DNA from: Oscheius dolichura | Taxonomy: Eukaryota > Nematoda > Chromadorea > Rhabditida > Rhabditidae | Assembly (NCBI GenBank): GCA_932521035.1 | Contig: OW051492.1 | Coordinates: forward strand, 10,788,001 to 10,852,000 | DNA: 64,000 bases | Direction: 5' to 3' | Shown: positions 10,159 through 20,119 of the stretch, piece after piece | Numbering within the stretch: position 1 is the first letter of the stretch | Layout: each line of letters opens with the position of its first letter | Notes under the pieces: model-generated | What the model saw: the letters and a program-made list of their open reading frames with translations, nothing else | Told to the model about the DNA's origin: nothing | The model's database searches: none | Made by a program: the position numbers and the translations under genes

Positions 10159-11118
10159 ATGGCTCGTCTTCTCCTACTGGCCCTACTCTTTCCTCTGGTT
10201 GCTCAAGGATGTGGAGGAGATAGTAAATTTGAGTCAGGGTGATATAAATTGGGCTTCTTCTTCAGAATGCACCAAATGTACGCTGCCCCCTACGGAAAAC
10301 TTCAATCTCGACGCGGATGAGACTATCAAGGAAGTCGTCGCTAAGGCTGGATTGAATGCCGGCTTTTCCGATCCCACCTTCTTCGAAGAGTAAGTTTGAC
10401 AAGACAGGGCAATGAAAATGTGCCTTACTGGCCCGGAACTGATTTACCGGTCTAATTTTCGGCTCCATCCTCGATAGTCCGATCCCCTGCACCCGTAAAG
10501 TCTCGACAGGAGGGGCGTCTTTATTCAAAACTGTTACAAAACTGTGACGCCTTTATAGCTTTGTTGTGCCGAGACTTTACGGGTGCAGGAGGTCAGAATA
10601 TCGAGGGCCGCACCTGGTTTTCGGGTCGATTTGATTCATTTTTTCAATTTTCAGTACAGATCCAAGCGGATGCAATATCCTGCGTGTTCAGTGCTTCAAC
10701 GGCCTGCACGACACGAATCAGAACCTGCCTGTACCTCCCGGCGACGAGCTGAACGTAATTGTCCCACCAATTCTGCCTCCTCCCGCTCGAATCCGTAGAC
10801 AAGCGCCAGCAACGAAGTTTCTTTACAATTACTTCATCTGGACCCAGGATGGTAGAAATGTTGGTTTACTGTAGCTTTTTAGACAATTGTATCCCATTTC
10901 AGCATTCGCTTCAAAGTTATTGGAGTTACCAACGAGGTGATATCGCCCAGGCATCATTCGTTTGCGACGGCCAAGCTCAATGGTCATACATTTACCCGAA
11001 CTCTACGGAAGTTCCAATCGCTGGAGTCTACTGCTTCTGGCTGCCGGGTGAATCGACGAAGCGCGCCTTTGGTTACGATGTTCCACAAGAGCTGATCAGT
11101 CCAGTCTTGGAAGTATAA
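10159..11118 (+). CDS. Secreted cysteine-containing protein, possible C6-domain type
   Basis: Exon 1 (ATG 10159) encodes a signal peptide MARLLLLALLFPLVAQGCGG. Exon 2 begins CTKCTLPPTENFNLDADETI and ends in FSDPTFFEE. Exon 3 begins TDPSGCNILRVQCFNGL and has a proline-rich stretch with a basic RIRRQ. The last exon, in the frame ending at 11118, contains ASFVCDGQAQWSYIYPNSTE and GVYCFWLPG. Pairs such as CNIL...QCFNG and VCDGQAQW...GVYC recall the nematode C6 domain of secreted proteins, though that is an impression only. A family A element sits in intron 2. The junction of exon 3 (donor after CAGGATG) with exon 4 does not keep frame for the C-terminal part given here; either a different donor is used or the gene is damaged. 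Confidence 0.6.
10465..10610. repeat. Palindromic element family A (copy A1)
   Basis: Arms CTGCACCCGTAAAGTCTCGA and its complement CCGAGACTTTACGGGTGCAG flank a centre with TTTATTCAAAACTGTTACAA. It lies in an intron of the gene at 10159. The outer arms include CCTCGATAGTCCGAT and its imperfect complement. Confidence 0.88.
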
Positions 11119-11159
11119 GACGCTCGTGAATAAATTAATTTGAAAGATTCCATTCTTTT

Positions 11160-11590
11160 GCGTATTCCTCTATCAGATATTCTTTGCCAGGGTCCATTTG
11201 GTGGGAAAAACATAAACCCCGGCACAAACAGGTCATTTCCAAGCCTCCAGCCCTCAAAGATCGTGGGGAAGAGATTTTGAAAATTCAAATCTTTCATTTC
11301 TCTTTATCGCCCTGGTTCTGGTGCATAGGAAGAGCTGTGATGACGAGACATGACTCATCTTCACCAGCTCGATCTGGCGATTTCAACGAGCTATCGGACT
11401 TCTATTCTAGTCGAGATTTCGGGCCGCGACTCCTCGATCAGTCTCGGGAGGGGATAACTCAATTGAGACTGCTGTGGAGGGTTAGTATAGGGCCTATTTC
11501 AGGTCGAAATAGGTGCCAGAAATTCATTCTGGCGGAGATAAGAACAACATCTTGTAGCTCTCGAGGAGCTCTTTCCAACGGTATATGATA
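11160..11590 (-). repeat. Dispersed repeat C (copy C1, reverse)
   Basis: About 430 bp running from ATTCCTCTATCAGATATTCT to CTTTCCAACGGTATATGATA, matching in reverse orientation the copies at 27550, 33327, 55920 and 63753. A 134-codon open frame across it is not conserved between copies, so I treat it as non-coding. Confidence 0.82.
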
Positions 11591-11668
11591 GCCCTTTTCC
11601 AAAGTAGGAAAGAATAATTATTTTATCAATCAATGTGATCATCAGTAAGAAGCTGTGGCCCGCTATTT

Positions 11669-13141
11669 CTAGGGATGTGCAGAAAAACGTCTTTGATTAG
11701 CCCAATGGCCCGATGAGCTTTCTTCCTTCTGAAAACCATCTTTCCCCTGTTTTATCTCCTCTCTTACCTCCTCAATTCCGAGCAATTTCTTCAAAGGAGC
11801 CAGCATATGAGGCTGGAAGGCCATCATAATGGGTCCATCCAGGGCATGAACTAAGACGCTGGTGTAGTTAATGCAAATAAACATGAAGACAGGATTTTTC
11901 GTTAATGGAAAGAGAAAAAACATAAAAATTATGTCGACAAGAAAAAGGAGATCTTGGATAAAGGCCTGAAATTTTCTAATTATAGGAAAAAGAGCGTGGC
12001 AACCTGAATAAAGAGGATGGAATTCTCCTTGACTCGTTTAGAAGAGCTGATATCTTCGGGTTTGCGAACCACGGCGTTGTAAATGACGTAGAGTAACGTA
12101 ATAACATTGAGCAAGGTCGCCGCGCCGACATTGATGAAAGTTTCAAGAATTATCACAGGATGGCGTTGTTCTAACATAGTCCAAGTCATTCTGTCACCAT
12201 CATAGATGACTTTTACGCTGCCTGAATCAGGATATCGGCTCTAATAAAAATGCAAAAAAAGATTGCCTCCACACGGGATTGAACCGTGGACCTTCTGTTT
12301 ACGAGACAGACGCTCTGCCTCTGAGCTATAGAGGCGGTGGACTTCGGACTTCACGCGTCTCTACTTGTGGTTAGATACCCTTTTTAGGGGGATTATTGAC
12401 CTAGCTGGGTGGATTAGTGACAAAAATGATGGGAAATGAGGGAAAACGACAGTCGTCAGCCTCTATAGCTCAGTGGCAGAGCGTTGGTCTTGTAAACCAA
12501 AGGTCCGTGGTTCAATCCCGCGTGGAGGCAACTTCTTTTTGCCATTTTACCGGCCGCTTACTTCCTCGTAGTCCATTGAAGGCCATACCGCCGGTTATCA
12601 TAAATAGAGCGGACTGAAAATTCTAGTTTATTGCCCTTTTTACAAATTTACGTAAATAAAGAAGGACTTGAACAGTTTCTCATAATAATTCCAGAAGATA
12701 ATGGCCACAAAACGATTAATAGCCAGGAGGAGGGAGACCCACAAGAGCATTCCATAAACTCTGGTGTAAATAAGGAAGGCCATGAGGTTTGCAAGGCCCT
12801 GAATGCCGTCAACCGTTGTGGAAATTCTTCTAAACTCGCATTTGGACCTAAAAGTATGATATGAACCTACAGGATGATTAAAGGACCATTCCAGAAGAGG
12901 AAAACGGACAAGACGAAGACGTTAGCCACACATTTATAGATACAGATCTTATAGAAGCTTGTCCTCTTTTTACTGTAGAGAATAGCATAGATTAGAATGT
13001 AACAACAGCTTGAGAAACCAATTAGGGAAGTCTAAAATGGGGTATTTACCATTTTTTGGTGGACAGAGCCTACAAAAATGAATAAAACCATACAAGTACA
13101 TCTTTCAGTTGGTGAGAGAGTCGGTTGTGAGTGTGAAGTAT
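11669..13141 (-). CDS. srx-like chemoreceptor, 7TM (copy B)
   Basis: Tandem paralogue of the gene at 7496-8914. Exons found: PTERCTCMVLFIF near 13100, TM2-TM3 at about 12880-13030, the FWNYYEKLFKSFFIY exon near 12650-12850, a long exon at about 11995-12240 with AATLLNVITLLYVIYNAVVR and KPEDISSSKRVKENSILFIQ, and the last exon ending at 11669 after NPVFMFICINYTSVLVHALD. No in-frame ATG was found next to the first exon, unlike copy A, so the 5' end is unresolved. A divergent tRNA-Thr pair (12264-12335, 12459-12530) lies in the same intron as in copy A. Presumed chemosensory receptor of the plasma membrane or cilium. Confidence 0.7.
12264..12335 (-). tRNA. tRNA-Thr(CGT)
   Basis: 72-nt cloverleaf on the minus strand with anticodon loop CTCGTAA (CGT) and all stems paired. 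The body matches the copy at 3902. Nested in an intron of srx-like copy B and on the same strand as it. Confidence 0.92.
12459..12530 (+). tRNA. tRNA-Thr(TGT)
   Basis: 72-nt cloverleaf with anticodon loop CTTGTAA (TGT), identical to the copy at 4825. Nested antisense in the same receptor intron and divergent from 12264. Confidence 0.92.
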
Positions 13142-13224
13142 TGAATATTAGAAGAAAATAAGCGCTGAGGGGGTACATTTCTTCTCAGGACCTTGATAAT
13201 TCTAAAAATAAGATTGTACAGAGG

Positions 13225-13345
13225 AATACAGTCCATTTCCAACAGATATTTCTCGGAAGAACCTCTCCGCTACGGGACCAGGAGACCTTCAGACTTGGTC
13301 CCGTCGGCAAATTTGAATCCGTGGAATATCCGTTGAAAACGCACT
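13225..13345. repeat. Palindromic element family B (copy B1)
   Basis: Starts ACAGTCCATTTCCAACAGAT and has the CTCTCCGCTACGGGACCAGG arm and GACTTGGTCCCG return. The right end is degraded (GAATATCCGTTGAAAACG). Confidence 0.75.
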
Positions 13346-14343
13346 CTATTTTACCATAAAAAGTCCTAGGCCTCTGGAAGTACTGTATGAGTTTGAGAAG
13401 AGCGGTTGTCGACCGTATCCAAGCCAGACAAGACAGGGCACAGTCTGTTAGCTAGAACAGCAACAATCAACAGGGAAAAACAGTTTTTCAGCTGCTGGGA
13501 AACTCCAGAAGGCGGTGGGATACAAATAGTACAGTTTCCCTTTCATTCCAGCTGCTTCTAGACTGTTACAGCTGTTGAAGGGCATGCCATATCCCTGTTT
13601 CTTGGCTGCCAGCAGCTGAAAAACAGTTGTCCAGCCTAATTTCTTTCCTGGTTCTTATTAGACGCTCTTTGCCCCATATTTGCCTGAGCCAGGGTGCAGC
13701 CAACCACTAATTTGGAGCCTGGGTAGTACCATCCCCTTGTCCGCTGTCAATTACATTCCCAACTGTCCTTCTTCATTCCCTTTTCTGTGCCATAGAGGAG
13801 AAAATTCTTTGACAACATGTTTTGAACCCTAAATAACCAAGATCTCGAACAGAATCGTGCGAAAAGCGTGTTAACCGGCCGCCGAACTTCCGCTTGTTCA
13901 TTAAACTAACCCGCAAGTGTGCGTCATTTTGATCCCATCTTTGTTTTTCTGACCGATCGTGGGAAAATTAACTAGAATTCAAAACAGACCACCCAGTCTT
14001 TCTCATTATTCAAAGTTCAAATGGAAAGTAATGAGAAAATAAGAGAAAATGGGGGAAATTCCGGTTATTCCTGGGAAAAGCAGAGTACCGCGCTCCCAAT
14101 ACTCTTTTTGCCCCCTAATCTCGGAAGAAAAGATCGATTGGACTGTGAAATTTTGTTATTTACGAGACGCTCCATAGTTACACATAAAAAAGGAAGTGGG
14201 AACCAGCCACCAAAGTTCCCTACGCCGAGCGATAGTATCACTTGACGCCTATTTCCGGCCAAATTGACTGAAGCGGAAGGGTCTTCTTACTATAAAACCT
14301 CCTCCAGGTGGCTTCTTCTCCATTCCACCAGCTCCTATTCAAC
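13346..14343. other. Intergenic with one foldback, no gene seen
   Basis: A foldback occupies 13477-13631: AACAGTTTTTCAGCTGCTGG and its complement CCAGCAGCTGAAAAACAGTT about 130 bp apart. No exon was found in the rest; an open frame at 14021 has no start context or paralogue. Confidence 0.5.
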
Positions 14344-14687
14344 ATGAAGTTATTCCTTCTCTTCGCCTTTGTTTTCTGCCTAGTGGCTGGTTACCGAGAC
14401 TGTAAGTCGGCCCTTTCTTTTCCCTTTATCAATCTTCCCTTTCAGTTGACCGTGGAAGTAACGATTTCAACGGCCGTGGAGGTGGACGAGGACAAGACTT
14501 TGGCCGAGGAGGAATGGGAGGAGGAGGATTTGGACGTGAAGGAGGCAACGGATTCGGAAGAGGAGGGCAAGAATTTGGACGAGGAGGACAAGAATTTGGA
14601 CGTGGAGGGGGCAACGGATTCGGAAGAGGAGGACAAGAATTTGGAAGAGGCGGCTTTGGAGGAGGACTTGGCGGCTTTGGCAAATAA
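14344..14687 (+). CDS. Secreted glycine/phenylalanine-rich repeat peptide
   Basis: Exon 1 (ATG 14344) encodes signal peptide MKLFLLFAFVFCLVAGYRD and is split in phase 1. Exon 2, in the frame opened by FDRGSNDFNGRGGGRG, is a run of GQEFGRGG and GNGFGRGG units ending GGLGGFGK with TAA at 14685. The unit is about 8 residues. Other frames of the same DNA are open and give an acidic or proline-rich product; these are artefacts of the GGA/GAA-rich repeat. This belongs with the other glycine-rich genes in the first 7 kb. The last residues GFGK parallel WGK of the gene at 4257. Confidence 0.76.
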
Positions 14688-14897
14688 ACAGCTTTAATTT
14701 CTCATTACATAATTCATAAAGTTTATTTATTTTCTCTCCTTTCTACAATATAACAATTTCAAATCTTTTCTTTCTTTGTCGCTATCATCGACGATCCTGA
14801 TCTTTATATCGTTCTCTTATTGTCTGACTTTGGCAAATAGTCAGCTTTATTTGCTGACTAAAAACTGTACAATAAATATAAACAATAAATAGTTTAT

Positions 14898-15262
14898 TTA
14901 TTCTCCCGGAGTGCAGACATCAATCAAAATTACTTTTTGACCTCCACTGAGTCCACACGTTCCCGTTCGAATCTTGCCAATCTCATCGAAACTTACACTT
15001 TCCAATTTAGAACAGGTGAAGGTCTTGGACCAGTACTAAAAGCAGTTGGCGGTTACTGTACTAACCAGCCAATGAGTTCCATTGTCATGGATGAGAACTT
15101 CCACCTCCTGGCTGCGATCCGGCATTGGTCCCTCACATCCACTGAAAAAAAACCCGTAGTAGAGGAATAGCACGGCCTCTACTTGTCATAGACAGTGTTT
15201 GGGTAGTTCATGAAGAATCTGAGATAATCCGCTCCGTCCATCTAGATAACGTTTCTCTTTTC
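14898..15262 (-). CDS. Secreted galectin-like family, copy 0 (3' exons only)
   Basis: Three minus-strand exons are recognised: one with DGADYLRFFMNYPNTVYD, one with CEGPMPDRSQEVEVLIHDNG followed by THWL, and the last with YWSKTFTCSKLESVSFDEIG and VILIDVCTPGE to the stop at 14898-14900. QEVEVLIHDNGTHW is the family signature (compare QEVTIYTRDNGSHW at about 22160). The signal peptide and first strands were not located. A short family A element lies at 15297-15366, just beyond the most 5' exon found. Either upstream exons have decayed or they lie beyond 15.4 kb. Inferred secreted beta-sandwich protein. Confidence 0.6.
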
Positions 15263-15296
15263 GTGAAAACAACAGAAAATGTCTCTCTGTGACGCA

Positions 15297-15366
15297 CCCA
15301 TAAAGTCTCGGCAGAGTATAGAGAACGTCCCCTAGTAAAAGAGAAGTCAACTGCCGAGACTTAATA
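15297..15366. repeat. Short palindromic element family A (copy A2)
   Basis: The arms TAAAGTCTCGGCAG and CTGCCGAGACTTAA enclose a shortened centre of about 35 bp. Confidence 0.7.
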
Positions 15367-16269
15367 GGTCTTTTGTTTCTGTGACTTCTAACCTATCTAG
15401 TATTGATTTTTTTTTGATATAGAAACATTAAGAATGTGCACAAATATATAAATAAATAACGTTTTTGTAAAGAAAAACGAACTTCAGAAGCTTTGCTCTG
15501 GAGGTTCTTCTAGCTCACCATTATGTTCTAGAGTAAGGTCAAGCCGGCTTCAATGTTACAAACATTGAAAACGGTCTAAATAACATCATACGAATTGATT
15601 TGAGAAGAATACAGCAAGCGGAAGGGATCTGAATCGATTTCCCCACATTTTTCTGATCGGTAAACATATAAATAGTAATGATAAAAATATAAGAAATGTA
15701 TAAAATTTACTATCGCATAGTAGCAGCGACGTAAAAGAACCTAGTAGATGTATTGCAAGTTTGATTTTTTGCATTTGAAAAAATTAATTTTTATCATATT
15801 TTCGCTTATAACTTTTCTGGCATTAGTCCTCATCAGCTAAAAGTTATAGCATCGGATTCCCCGTGATCTCTAGATTAGTTTAGTAGTAGAAATTATATAT
15901 AAAAAAAAGTAAAAACACGATCGAAAAATAACACAAACAAGGTGAGATGTCATGAAAATCAAAGAAATTCTTTTTTCTAGATTGGGTGAGGTACGCGGTG
16001 AAGGAGATTGTTCGCCGGCTGCTTTTCTACAGAAATTTATCCCAAGGGAAGGATTTATCCCCGGGGATATCGACTATGAATATGGGTCCATAGCCCATTA
16101 ATAAAAGGTAGATAGATTTTCAAAATAATGTGGGTTTTTTTTAATTTTAAATCTCCTTGCAAATGTCCTTCCCACCATTAGGTGGCTGCCTGAAAAATGT
16201 CTAGTACGGAACCATGGATACTGGAAATTACTTTGGGGCGTCCAGCCATCTGGCTCCGTTTCCTCTGCT
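15367..16269. other. Intergenic, mostly A/T-rich
   Basis: There is a possible orphan exon at about 15981-16100 after TTTTTTCTAG (GRLGEVRGEGDCSPAAFLQK in frame, ending DIDYEYGSIAH). It is unassigned. The conserved galectin-like upstream element lies at 16207-16230. Confidence 0.35.
16207..16230 (+). promoter_or_regulatory. Conserved element upstream of galectin-like genes
   Basis: ACCATGGATACTGGAAATTA lies 61 bp before the signal-peptide ATG of copy 1. Close matches stand at about the same place before copy 2 (17477), copy 5 (20734), copy 6 (21718) and, on the minus strand, copy 7 (23425-23449). Confidence 0.55.
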
Positions 16270-16992
16270 ATGCTACGAAGACTCCTCCTATTTGGACTGT
16301 TCTCCTTGTCCGGCGGGCAATGTTCTCAATTCTTCTTAATTGTAAATTAATAATATTTATATTTCTTTCTCAACTGCTCCGTTGAAATAGGAGAAGTAGT
16401 AAAGGTTACCTACCAGCAGCCGAGATTCTGCCTAGCTCTTGGATTGAATACAACGTTATGGCCCTGGGTCATCGATACGACTGTAAATATCCTTATTTTC
16501 TCTTATATATTGACTTTTTTTTAGTTAAATCAGGTGGATTACAATCAGCACAGCACGGAGAACAAAATAATGTAGGCCCCTCATACCCCATAAGGGTATT
16601 GTATTCCAGGAGCTGCACTGGTTCCGACCCTGCACCGACATTTGGCCCTGACGAGGAGAGGACAGTCTACGTTCGAGATAATGGAACATATTGGGAGGTT
16701 GGGAGTGTTATCGGACTTTTTATAGTCCATTTTCAATGAAAAGACTCGAATTGAAATTTTACGGCGCGTCTCCGCTGCAGGACCAGGTTAGAAACAGTCC
16801 CGCAGAGGAGACGTTGAATTTGTGCCTTCTCCGTTGGAAATGGACTATAATACAGTTTAGTTCTATTACGATGGCTATACATGTGCTGTTGATGATCCTA
16901 GAAGAGCTACTCAGATGACGATCCTTTGCGTGTGGTCATGTTTCTATAACATGGACAATAATGTAAAAGATGTCAGTTTCTGTACCCCGTAA
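16270..16992 (+). CDS. Secreted galectin-like family, copy 1
   Basis: ATG 16270 opens a signal peptide (MLRRLLLFGLFSLSGGQ). Next come GEVVKVTYQQP and CLALGLNTTLWPWVIDTT (strands 2-3), a middle exon with PSYPIRVLYSRSCTGSDPAP and ERTVYVRDNGTYWE, and a last exon FYYDGYTCAVDDPRRATQMT to NNVKDVSFCTP and stop 16990-16992. Order and spacing match a galectin domain (jelly-roll), but the sugar-binding H-x-N-P-R signature is absent, and unlike galectins it is secreted. The family B element 16721-16850 fills the last intron. The start of the second exon is not certain because its acceptor is unclear. Confidence 0.66.
16721..16850. repeat. Palindromic element family B (copy B2)
   Basis: TATAGTCCATTTTCAATG at the left and CCGTTGGAAATGGACTATA at the right; centre TCCGCTGCAGGACCAGG / GTCCCGCAGAGGAGAC. 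Inside the last intron of galectin-like copy 1. Confidence 0.85.
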
Positions 16993-17222
16993 ATAAAATA
17001 TTTGGACATTTTTGACTCTGAATTTTTGGGCCTGAACTCTTTTTCTTTTTGTTCCTCACTATAATTGAAAAGCTTGTCGCTATGCCAGGATTATAACGTG
17101 ATGGAGATCACTGTTTGTTCGTCGTGAAAGCCATTAATCGCTGAAAAGTAGATACAAACTTCTTACAATAAAGATTTGCTTTTTTGGTCCTTGGTGAAGA
17201 ATATTTTTCGGGATAGCTTCAT

Positions 17223-17225
<3 letters not shown>

Positions 17226-17256
<31 letters not shown>
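17226..17256 (+). repeat. Poly-G tract, 31 nt
   Basis: Thirty-one consecutive G residues. Such tracts form G-quadruplexes and in Caenorhabditis depend on the DOG-1/FANCJ helicase for stability. It separates galectin-like copies 1 and 2. Confidence 0.97.
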
Positions 17257-17259
<3 letters not shown>

Positions 17260-17563
17260 TCATATTTTTAAGGGGAACTTCATATTTCGGTGGATGGGTT
17301 TCGACCTTCTAGGTTAAACAGACAATTTCCAACAAGAATGATGTGATAAACTACCAAAAATTGAACGTTTCCCCCATGATTCTTCAAAATGTGCATCATT
17401 TTGGTTCGAGATCCGGTTGGCAGTCTCTCTTCTCCTAGCTCCGGATGTCTATAGTTGCGGATCTCCAAATGTGGAAACCATGGACACGGGAAATTAATTA
17501 CTGCCATTCGTTGCCGTTTTTACTGCTCACCGGGTTGCTGGCTTCCATCCCTCTGATATTTCC

Positions 17564-18587
17564 ATGTTCCGGCGGCTCTTTACTTCTATCCTTCTCTCAC
17601 TATCCCTTGGGCAATGTAAGCCTATTTTCCACATTTTTTTTGAGTATTACAAATTTAGTAATAATCCCATATGGTTCATTTCAAGAAAGGCAGACGCTAA
17701 AAGTTAGTCATCTTCAAAAAAGGTAAGAGGGGTAAGTTTTTTGGAAACCTCAATTCAGTCAGGCGTTTTGGTAGGGGCAGCCTGGCCCGGAAATGGGCTC
17801 TGTTGATTTATTATGGTGCTCTTGCAACCGTACAATTTGGGAAAGCAAAAAGGGCGAACAAGAGAGGCTTTCGCTCTTTGGGGGCTCTTCGTGGATTGAA
17901 TTTATCGGGGCCATGGATCCAGGAAACCATCAGATTTCTCTAATCTCGCCATAACGGCTCGGTCCTCAATACTTCGGTTCCTTGCATCCGTAAAGTCTCG
18001 GCAAGACAAAGATATAAATCCATAACAACTTTGTAACTGTTTTGAATAAAGATGATCCTCCTGCCGAGACTTTACGGGTGCAGGGGATCGCACCATCGAG
18101 GATCGAACCGCGATAGTCAAGCTCAATTGCACTATTTTTCAGCATTTGCATCGCCTTCCGGATAGATAACGTCTCTGCTGTTGTTATCTCTGTAACAAAT
18201 GTAAGTTTTGATCATTTTCTAGTAGACAAGTGCTCTTTTTTTACAGTTTACCTCGATTTACAACTACTACGATGATAATCAAAGCAATGTTAGGTGAATC
18301 TCCTATTCTCTCCTTACTTACTATTCATTTTCTAGCTATTGTAACGGATCAGTAGCGACTACACCAAACCAGGAGGTAGATGTCATGATTGAGGACAATG
18401 GAACCCACTGGATGGTTAGTTACAGTAACCATTTGAACCCAGTGAGTCATTCCAGTTCTGGACAACTACCTTCGCCTGTGTAAGGAATGAGGCGATGCGA
18501 TTCGACGCGGTAAACAACCTCTACATTGATTCCTGTAACGATAATTCATATTACAATGTAACTAGTGTCGTACTATGTACATGTTGA
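17564..18587 (+). CDS. Secreted galectin-like family, copy 2
   Basis: Six exons fit. Signal peptide MFRRLFTSILLSLSLGQ (ATG 17564); IIPYGSFQERQTLKVSHLQK; ICIAFRIDNVSAVVISVTN near 18150-18200; FTSIYNYYDDNQSNV; YCNGSVATTPNQEVDVMIED then NGTHWM; and FWTTTFACVRNEAMRFDAVN ending NVTSVVLCTC with TGA 18585. The exon series defines one beta-sandwich domain with cysteines near the start of the fifth exon and in the last exon, likely disulphide-bonded after secretion. The intron between exons 2 and 3 holds a family A element (17953-18113). The conserved element ACCATGGACACGGGAAATTA is 85 bp before the ATG. The domain assignment is by pattern, not by search. Confidence 0.72.
17953..18113. repeat. Palindromic element family A (copy A3)
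   Basis: Arms CATCCGTAAAGTCTCGGCAA and CTGCCGAGACTTTACGGGTG around GTAACTGTTTTGAATAAAGA. Lies in an intron of galectin-like copy 2. Confidence 0.88.
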
Positions 18588-18915
18588 TACCCTAATCCCT
18601 TGACTGTAAAATGTAAATTCCTGTTTAAAGACTGCCCTGCGGCATATTTTTATTTCTAATCTTCTCGAAATAAAGTACTTCTCCATTTTTTTACTTATCA
18701 TTAGCATTCTAGACTCGAAATTTCATGAGAAATCGGAGGGCCTCGAGGTGAAGAATTTGGATTAGCATGCCGCCCACGGAGCGCGGATTGCCATGCGGGC
18801 GTACATTTTAGTTCGAATAAAATACGAATAAAAAACGAACATCGCCCCGTTGCTGAACAACCGGGCATCATTGCTTGTCGGCTATCGTCCGGATATTTGT
18901 TTCCTCATCGTTCAT

Positions 18916-19897
18916 ATGTTGTCCGGAGTCTTCTTTTCTGCTCTCGTCGCCTTCTCAATAGGGCAATGTTTGGCAATTTTTCATCAGATTCACTTATTGA
19001 ATACTTTAGTAATAGTACCTTATGATTCATTTCAAGTGGGAGAGGTGGTGATGATTCAATATCGGCAAGACAAGTAAGGAAACGAAGGGGTTTACTCATT
19101 GAGAGCGAGGGGCAGGACTGAAACGCCTCTCCCCTTCGAAAAAAAAAATTTTTTTTCCCGATCTAATCAAAATTGTTTCAATGCTTTTCAGTATTTGTAT
19201 AGTTTTTTGAACAGACAACGTTTCTGCTATTGTTGTGAAGACTATATACGTAAGTTATCCGATCGTCAAGCAAATAAAGGGATTCAGGGCACCTTGATTT
19301 ATAATTACTTCAATGAGACTGAAACGTTCGAGGGTTCACATAGAGCTTCGCCCCTACCCATCCAGAGACACGGGGCTGACCTCTACCCGTACCGCAGCAT
19401 GGGACCTGCCCTTCTTCTCCGTGCGACGTTCTCCCGTCTTCTCCCCCTCCCGGCGATGCTCTCCCTACGCGGTAGCAACGGAGACGGGCGGTGTTAGAAG
19501 CCCCGCGGCAGCCAGAGATAGAGAATGACCGAAACGGCTAAGGCGAATGGTAATTTTGACCGTTGACAGTCTTTTACCTGAATTTCGGCCTGACTTTACC
19601 GTCGAACCTTTAATCTTGGATAAGCCTTTACCGGACGTTAGTATTGCAAATTATATAATAGGTGGATATTTTTACACTTACTGTGATGGACTGTGACCTA
19701 CTCCCAACCCAATCCAGGAAGAGAAACTGTCTGCTATGGGCAATGGAACCTATTGGACGGTCAGTTACGGTAATCACTGTATTTAAAAAATTCATTCAGT
19801 TTACAACCAATACATACTCCTGTATTAGGAGCGAGACCACGAGAATCGCTCAAATCAACAACATCTTCGTTAATTCCTATAACGGAGTTATGGACTA
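18916..19897 (+). pseudogene. Secreted galectin-like family, copy 3, broken
   Basis: The exon series of copy 2 is followed throughout: signal peptide MLSGVFFSALVAFSIGQ (ATG 18916), VIVPYDSFQVGEVVMIQYRQ, a third exon near 19197, a TLIYNYFNETET exon near 19290, one ending MGNGTYWT near 19755, and FTTNTYSCIRSETTRIAQIN. The third exon reads ICIVF-stop-TDNVSAIVV where copy 2 has ICIAFRIDNVSAVV, and the fifth reads CDGL-stop-PTPNPIQEE. The last exon ends early (NSYNGVMD) without the terminal cysteine strand. Two in-frame TGA codons and a lost C-terminus make this a pseudogene. The GC-rich stretch 19350-19500 in its fourth intron is unlike its surroundings. Confidence 0.75.
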
Positions 19898-20119
19898 ATG
19901 TATGCCCGATTGCTCTCAGCTGTTAAACGAACTAATTTTGATAGAAAGGACGGGATTAAACGTTGTAGAAAGGCGGAAAACAAAATTCCCCTCTTCTCTT
20001 GGGTGCGATACCCGCCTAAATGTTTACTTTTTTTTACTGGAAATTTGGCTTTTCTGTGGATTAATGCCAGTCCCCGTTACCTGACAGCGCAATAGGGCTG
20101 TTTCTGTTTTCCACGTGTT

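Noticed and set aside
11184-11588. 134-codon open frame
   Set aside because: It lies wholly inside repeat C and is interrupted in the other copies.
14308-14697. Acidic 129-residue and proline-rich open frames over the glycine-rich gene at 14344
   Set aside because: They are alternative frames of a GGA/GAA-rich repeat; only the frame after the phase-1 splice gives a signal peptide joined to a coherent glycine repeat.
19350-19500. Possible GC-rich rRNA fragment or foreign insert
   Set aside because: I recognise no rRNA core sequence; it lies in an intron of the broken galectin-like copy and could not be assigned.
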